Origin: Pseudomonas fluorescens
Lineage (GTDB): Bacteria > Pseudomonadota > Gammaproteobacteria > Pseudomonadales > Pseudomonadaceae
Length of the DNA: 64,000 nt
Assembly (NCBI RefSeq): GCF_001307275.1
Contig: NZ_CP012831.1
Span: 2,844,501-2,908,500 of the forward strand
Reading direction: 5' to 3'
In this document: positions 61,056 through 64,000 of the stretch, one piece after another
Numbering within the stretch: the first letter of the stretch is position 1
Layout of the letters: each line of letters starts with the position of its first letter
Position numbers and translations under genes: made by a program
Notes under the pieces: generated by a model
What the model saw: the letters and a program-made list of their open reading frames with translations, nothing else
What the model was told of the DNA's origin: nothing
Databases searched by the model: none

Positions 61056-61169
61056 TCTCACATTCGTTTGTTCGTGAACGACCTATTGGTACGGCTAGAC
61101 CCCGCCCGTCTTGTTTATTTATTGAGCTGTGATAGTGTCCGGCTACGCCTCAATTCGTCGAGGCCCGTG

Positions 61170-61207
61170 AAAACCCCGCCTTTTTGTGGCGGGGTTTTGC
61201 TTTTTTT
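61170..61207 (+). terminator. Terminator-like hairpin in the rnk leader
   Basis: AAAACCCCGCC pairs with GGCGGGGTTTT around seven bases, and seven T residues follow. It ends 28 bases before the rnk start codon, so it may end a short transcript or act as a leader attenuator. Confidence 0.8.
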
Positions 61208-61235
61208 GTGCAGAAGAAAGGAGTCTGCCTGGATC

Positions 61236-61646
61236 ATGACCGCACCTTCCATCACCCTTACCCGCCTGGACGTACAGCGTCTGGAACGCCTGATCGACAG
61301 TCTTGATGAAACGCTGCCAGGCGTGATTGCGTTGCAAACCGAACTGGATCGCGCCGAGAACGTGGTGGGCCACGAAGAAGTGCCTGCCGATGTCGTGACC
61401 ATGAACTCGCGTGTGCACTGCCGCGAAGAAAGCAGCGGCAAGGACTATCACCTGACGTTGGTTTATCCACAGGACGCCAATGCCGACGAGGGCCGGATCT
61501 CGATCCTGGCGCCGGTGGGCAGTGCCTTGCTGGGCCTGAAGGTCGGCCAGCACATCGACTGGCCGGCCCCGGGCGGCAAGACGTTGAAGCTGACCTTGCT
61601 GGACGTCGAGTACCAGCCCGAAGCAGGCGGCGACTTCCACCTCTGA
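61236..61646 (+). CDS. rnk: Nucleoside diphosphate kinase regulator Rnk
   Basis: Predicted 136-residue GreA/GreB-related protein that lacks the long coiled coil and binds RNA polymerase. The N-terminal helix region (LDVQRLERLIDSLDE) is followed by the FKBP-like C-terminal domain (VTMNSRVHC, LVYPQDANADEGRISILAPV, SALLGLKVGQHIDWP). The ATG at 61236 gives the family length. AGGAG lies twelve bases upstream, a long spacing. It is convergent with cyaA, 13 bases between stops. Confidence 0.93.
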   Translation: MTAPSITLTRLDVQRLERLIDSLDETLPGVIALQTELDRAENVVGHEEVPADVVTMNSRVHCREESSGKDYHLTLVYPQDANADEGRISILAPVGSALLGLKVGQHIDWPAPGGKTLKLTLLDVEYQPEAGGDFHL

Positions 61647-61659
61647 GTGCCCGGGTGCT

Positions 61660-64000
61660 TCAGACCAGGGCCAGCGCCTCGTTCAGGGCGCGTTCCAGGT
61701 CGGCCTTGTAGCGCAGGTACAAATTGCTTGAGCAGGCCCCATCGCCCACCAGCCCCGAGAGGTCCAGGTCGGTGATGTAGCAGCGATAGCGCTGGGCTTC
61801 GCGGCGCTGTTCGACGATCTCCCTGGCGACCACGCGGAACAGTTGGTCGCCATGCTCCAGTTCGGAAAACTCCTGCTGATCGCAGTACAGGGTGACGTGC
61901 ACCTGCCCGTGCGCCGCCTTGCCGATGATCGCCTGCACGTCATAGAACGGCTTGTTGACCGGTGTCTGTGGGGCTTGCCGCGCTTCGATCCGGCGCGCCC
62001 GGCCACCTGACGGCAGCAACTGGTAGTAGAGGGTTTCCAGGGTCAGCGGCTGGGTGGCGTCCAGCGGCAGCAGGGCGTCGCGGCGGTACAGCACCGATTG
62101 CAGAAAGCGCTGCAGCGGCACCAGCAGGCTTTGTTCGTCGTGATAGGGCAGGTGTTGTTGCCACAGCGCGTTGAATTCATCGAGCACGTACAGATCGGCT
62201 TCGTCCTCGTTGGTCCGGTAGAACACCTGGATGCACTCGGGCTGGCCCATGGGCAGGATCAGCGCCAGGTCGTGGTCTTCCAGGGCCATCGGGTCCAGGT
62301 GCAAGGGGCTGTAGGCCGTCAGTTCCTCGCCCAGGTAATCCATCAGCGCCGACAAACTGCCCAGGGCCACGTGATTGACATGACCGGGCACCAGTTCCAG
62401 CACGTGGTAATGCTGCTGGACCTGAAGCAGGTAGCGGTGATTGAGCCTGCTCAACAGCAGGGTCTGCGCCGTTTCGATGACTTCCTCGACACGCCGCGCA
62501 ATGAATTGGGCGCGGTTGTGGCAGAAGCAGCGCACCTGCAAGCGCGGCTGGCGCTGGGTGACAGGCAGGTCGTTGAGGTAGTCGCGCAGGCAGTCGAGCA
62601 GGGCGTGTTCACCGTCGAAACGGTTGACCAGCACTTCATTCCAACTGTTGAGCGTAACCTGGTCGAGGGTCAGCACCAGGTTTTCCCGGACCCCGGCATA
62701 GCTCAGGGAGTCGGTACGCTCGGTGGTCATCAGGATATTCAGGTCGCGATGGTGCTTGAGCGGATCGACGCCGACGTTCACCAGGATCAGCACTTCGCTG
62801 GGCACGCTGGCGCGCAGTAACTGCGCTTCATCCACCGTGACCAGGGGCAGGGCGATGGACTGTTGCAGGCTGCCCAGCAGGTTGAACAGTTCGAACTCGC
62901 TCAGGTCGCTGTCACCTGGGTGCAGCGCCAGGCGCGTGCTGCTGTCGATCACGCCGTTGCGATGGCACCAGGTCAGCAGCTCCAGCAACTCGCGGCAACG
63001 CTTGATGGGCGCGAAGTTCTCCCACTCCAGGGCGTTGAGGCTGCCGTTGTACAGGCCCCACTGGTTCTGCCCCGGTTCCTTCTTGTTGGGTGACTGGACC
63101 AGCGTCAGGGTGTCTTCGGCCAAGTCCGGCGCGATACCAGGGTTGATGAACTCGACCTTGTCGGCCTTGCGCTCGAAGGCGGCATACAAGCGCCGGCCAA
63201 GCACGTTGAGATCGCGCTTGTTGATCAGGCTGACGGTTTTCTCGGTGCGGGCGAACTGGGTCAGGAAGCGGTAGCTGTGGGTGAGTTCGTTGACCAGTGC
63301 GCGCCGCTCGTGGCTGACCTGGCGGACTTTCCACTGGCTGCGGCTGTCCAGTAATGCCAGTTGACGCTGGTCCCAGCCCCATTCCCGGGCCAGTCGCTCA
63401 AGCAGCACCCGTTGCCAGCCACTGCTGCGCGCCTGGCCGGTGAGTTTGCGATTGACCTTCAGGTACAGCGCACGGCGGATCAACTCCAGGCGTTCGGGTT
63501 CGCCACGGGCATCGAGGTATTCCTCGATGCGGCGGTAAACCAGCATGTACGGGTCCAGCTCTTCCAGGTCCAGGCGATTGGCGAACACGGCCTGTTTGAA
63601 GCGCAGGCTCAGGCAGCGCACGTTCGGGTGTTCGCTGGCATAGACCTCGGTCAGCAGCAGCTTGAGCACGGACTTGTAGGGCGATTCGATACCCTTGAAC
63701 AGCTGCCAGAGCCCGGCGCCGACGAATTCGCCCGGCGGAATGTAGGCCAGGTGTCCCAGGTCCAGGGTTTCATCTGCGCGAATGAAGCGCTTGGACATCA
63801 GCGTATGGGTGTACTGCTCGTAGTTCTCTTCTTCATAGACCGGCACCAGCCACCAGATCGGCGTGCGCCCGGCCAGCCATATCGCGGTGCGGTAGAACTC
63901 GTCCAGCAGCAGGTAATGCTGGGTGGTGCCGCAATCGTCGGAGCTGAGCTGGTTGTCCCGCTCGCCCCGCACGAAACGCGCCGGGTCGATCAGGAAAAAG
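61660..64000 (-). CDS. cyaA: Class I adenylate cyclase (partial, 5' end outside window)
   Basis: The last 780 or so residues of a class I adenylate cyclase that makes cAMP. The frame is still open at the right edge (it reads FFLIDPARFVRGERDNQ at the edge), so the start lies beyond base 64000; a GTG at 63972 is internal. Conserved segments include LLLDEFYRTAIWLAGR, LDLGHLAYIPPGEFVGAGLWQLFKGI and SPYKSVLKLLLTEVYA from the catalytic half. The remainder is the C-terminal regulatory part. The missing N-terminal part holds the nucleotide-binding active site. Confidence 0.95.
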   Translation of the reverse strand, partial: FFLIDPARFVRGERDNQLSSDDCGTTQHYLLLDEFYRTAIWLAGRTPIWWLVPVYEEENYEQYTHTLMSKRFIRADETLDLGHLAYIPPGEFVGAGLWQLFKGIESPYKSVLKLLLTEVYASEHPNVRCLSLRFKQAVFANRLDLEELDPYMLVYRRIEEYLDARGEPERLELIRRALYLKVNRKLTGQARSSGWQRVLLERLAREWGWDQRQLALLDSRSQWKVRQVSHERRALVNELTHSYRFLTQFARTEKTVSLINKRDLNVLGRRLYAAFERKADKVEFINPGIAPDLAEDTLTLVQSPNKKEPGQNQWGLYNGSLNALEWENFAPIKRCRELLELLTWCHRNGVIDSSTRLALHPGDSDLSEFELFNLLGSLQQSIALPLVTVDEAQLLRASVPSEVLILVNVGVDPLKHHRDLNILMTTERTDSLSYAGVRENLVLTLDQVTLNSWNEVLVNRFDGEHALLDCLRDYLNDLPVTQRQPRLQVRCFCHNRAQFIARRVEEVIETAQTLLLSRLNHRYLLQVQQHYHVLELVPGHVNHVALGSLSALMDYLGEELTAYSPLHLDPMALEDHDLALILPMGQPECIQVFYRTNEDEADLYVLDEFNALWQQHLPYHDEQSLLVPLQRFLQSVLYRRDALLPLDATQPLTLETLYYQLLPSGGRARRIEARQAPQTPVNKPFYDVQAIIGKAAHGQVHVTLYCDQQEFSELEHGDQLFRVVAREIVEQRREAQRYRCYITDLDLSGLVGDGACSSNLYLRYKADLERALNEALALV

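Overview
The window is a stretch of Pseudomonas chromosome, most likely from the P. fluorescens complex. The evidence is protein-level similarity, GC-rich codon use, and a gene order that closely follows the P. aeruginosa PAO1 block from about PA5339 down to PA5272 (comparison from memory). The many GTGGGAGCGAGC-type REP palindromes are also typical of fluorescent pseudomonads. No rRNA, tRNA, CRISPR array, prophage or IS transposase was seen. The last gene (cyaA) runs off the right edge.

Layout. (1) 1-2.9 kb: an EamA-type exporter, then a complete LasR/RsaL/LasI-type quorum-sensing locus with a clear lux box in front of the synthase gene. (2) 3.1-9.9 kb: a lipoprotein, ridA, spoT, rpoZ, gmk, yicC, rph and a DUF4870 gene (stringent response, transcription and RNA processing). 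(3) 9.9-18.3 kb: an AT-rich gap and gltS, then crc, pyrE, argB, algC, dut, coaBC and radC. (4) 18.4-35.5 kb: a peptide-binding protein, ribosomal genes rpmB-rpmG, two small I78-type inhibitor genes, and a polyamine and D-amino-acid catabolism region. That region holds a cupin gene, kauB, an MFS gene, a phospholipase D-like lipoprotein, a MocR regulator with a DUF1127 gene, a PauB-like oxidase, a YkgJ-type protein, lrp/dadR, dadA-ridA-dadX and a pauR-like regulator; cycB follows. (5) 35.6-50.3 kb: a CoA hydrolase/transferase, xpt, rep, a GGDEF/EAL protein, a MATE pump, a LysR regulator, a chemoreceptor, a periplasmic aldose-epimerase-like protein and comM. (6) 50.5-64 kb: a histidine kinase with an ethylene-receptor-like membrane domain, ubiK, glnK-amtB with a sigma-54 promoter, yjbQ, sutA, the lysine/cell-wall operon lptM-lysA-dapF-DUF484-xerC-HAD, cyaY, a DUF1289 gene, rnk and cyaA.

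How the parts work together. KauB, the PauB-like oxidase, the cupin and the PauR-like regulator point to breakdown of putrescine, guanidinobutyrate and related amines. DadA, RidA and DadX with the Lrp regulator recycle D- and L-alanine. GlnK-AmtB handles ammonium uptake. Crc, SpoT, SutA and CyaA are global regulators, which makes this a regulator-rich core segment.

The items most worth attention are the histidine kinase at 50.5 kb with an ETR1-like copper/ethylene-binding signature (Asp34, Cys74, His78), the LasI/LasR/RsaL locus, direct repeats between mocR and the DUF1127 gene, a terminator-like hairpin inside the dad operon, a tandem triplication of a REP doublet at 47.1-47.4 kb, and a promoter-plus-terminator segment ahead of rnk. 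All functions are read from sequence by eye. No database search was run.
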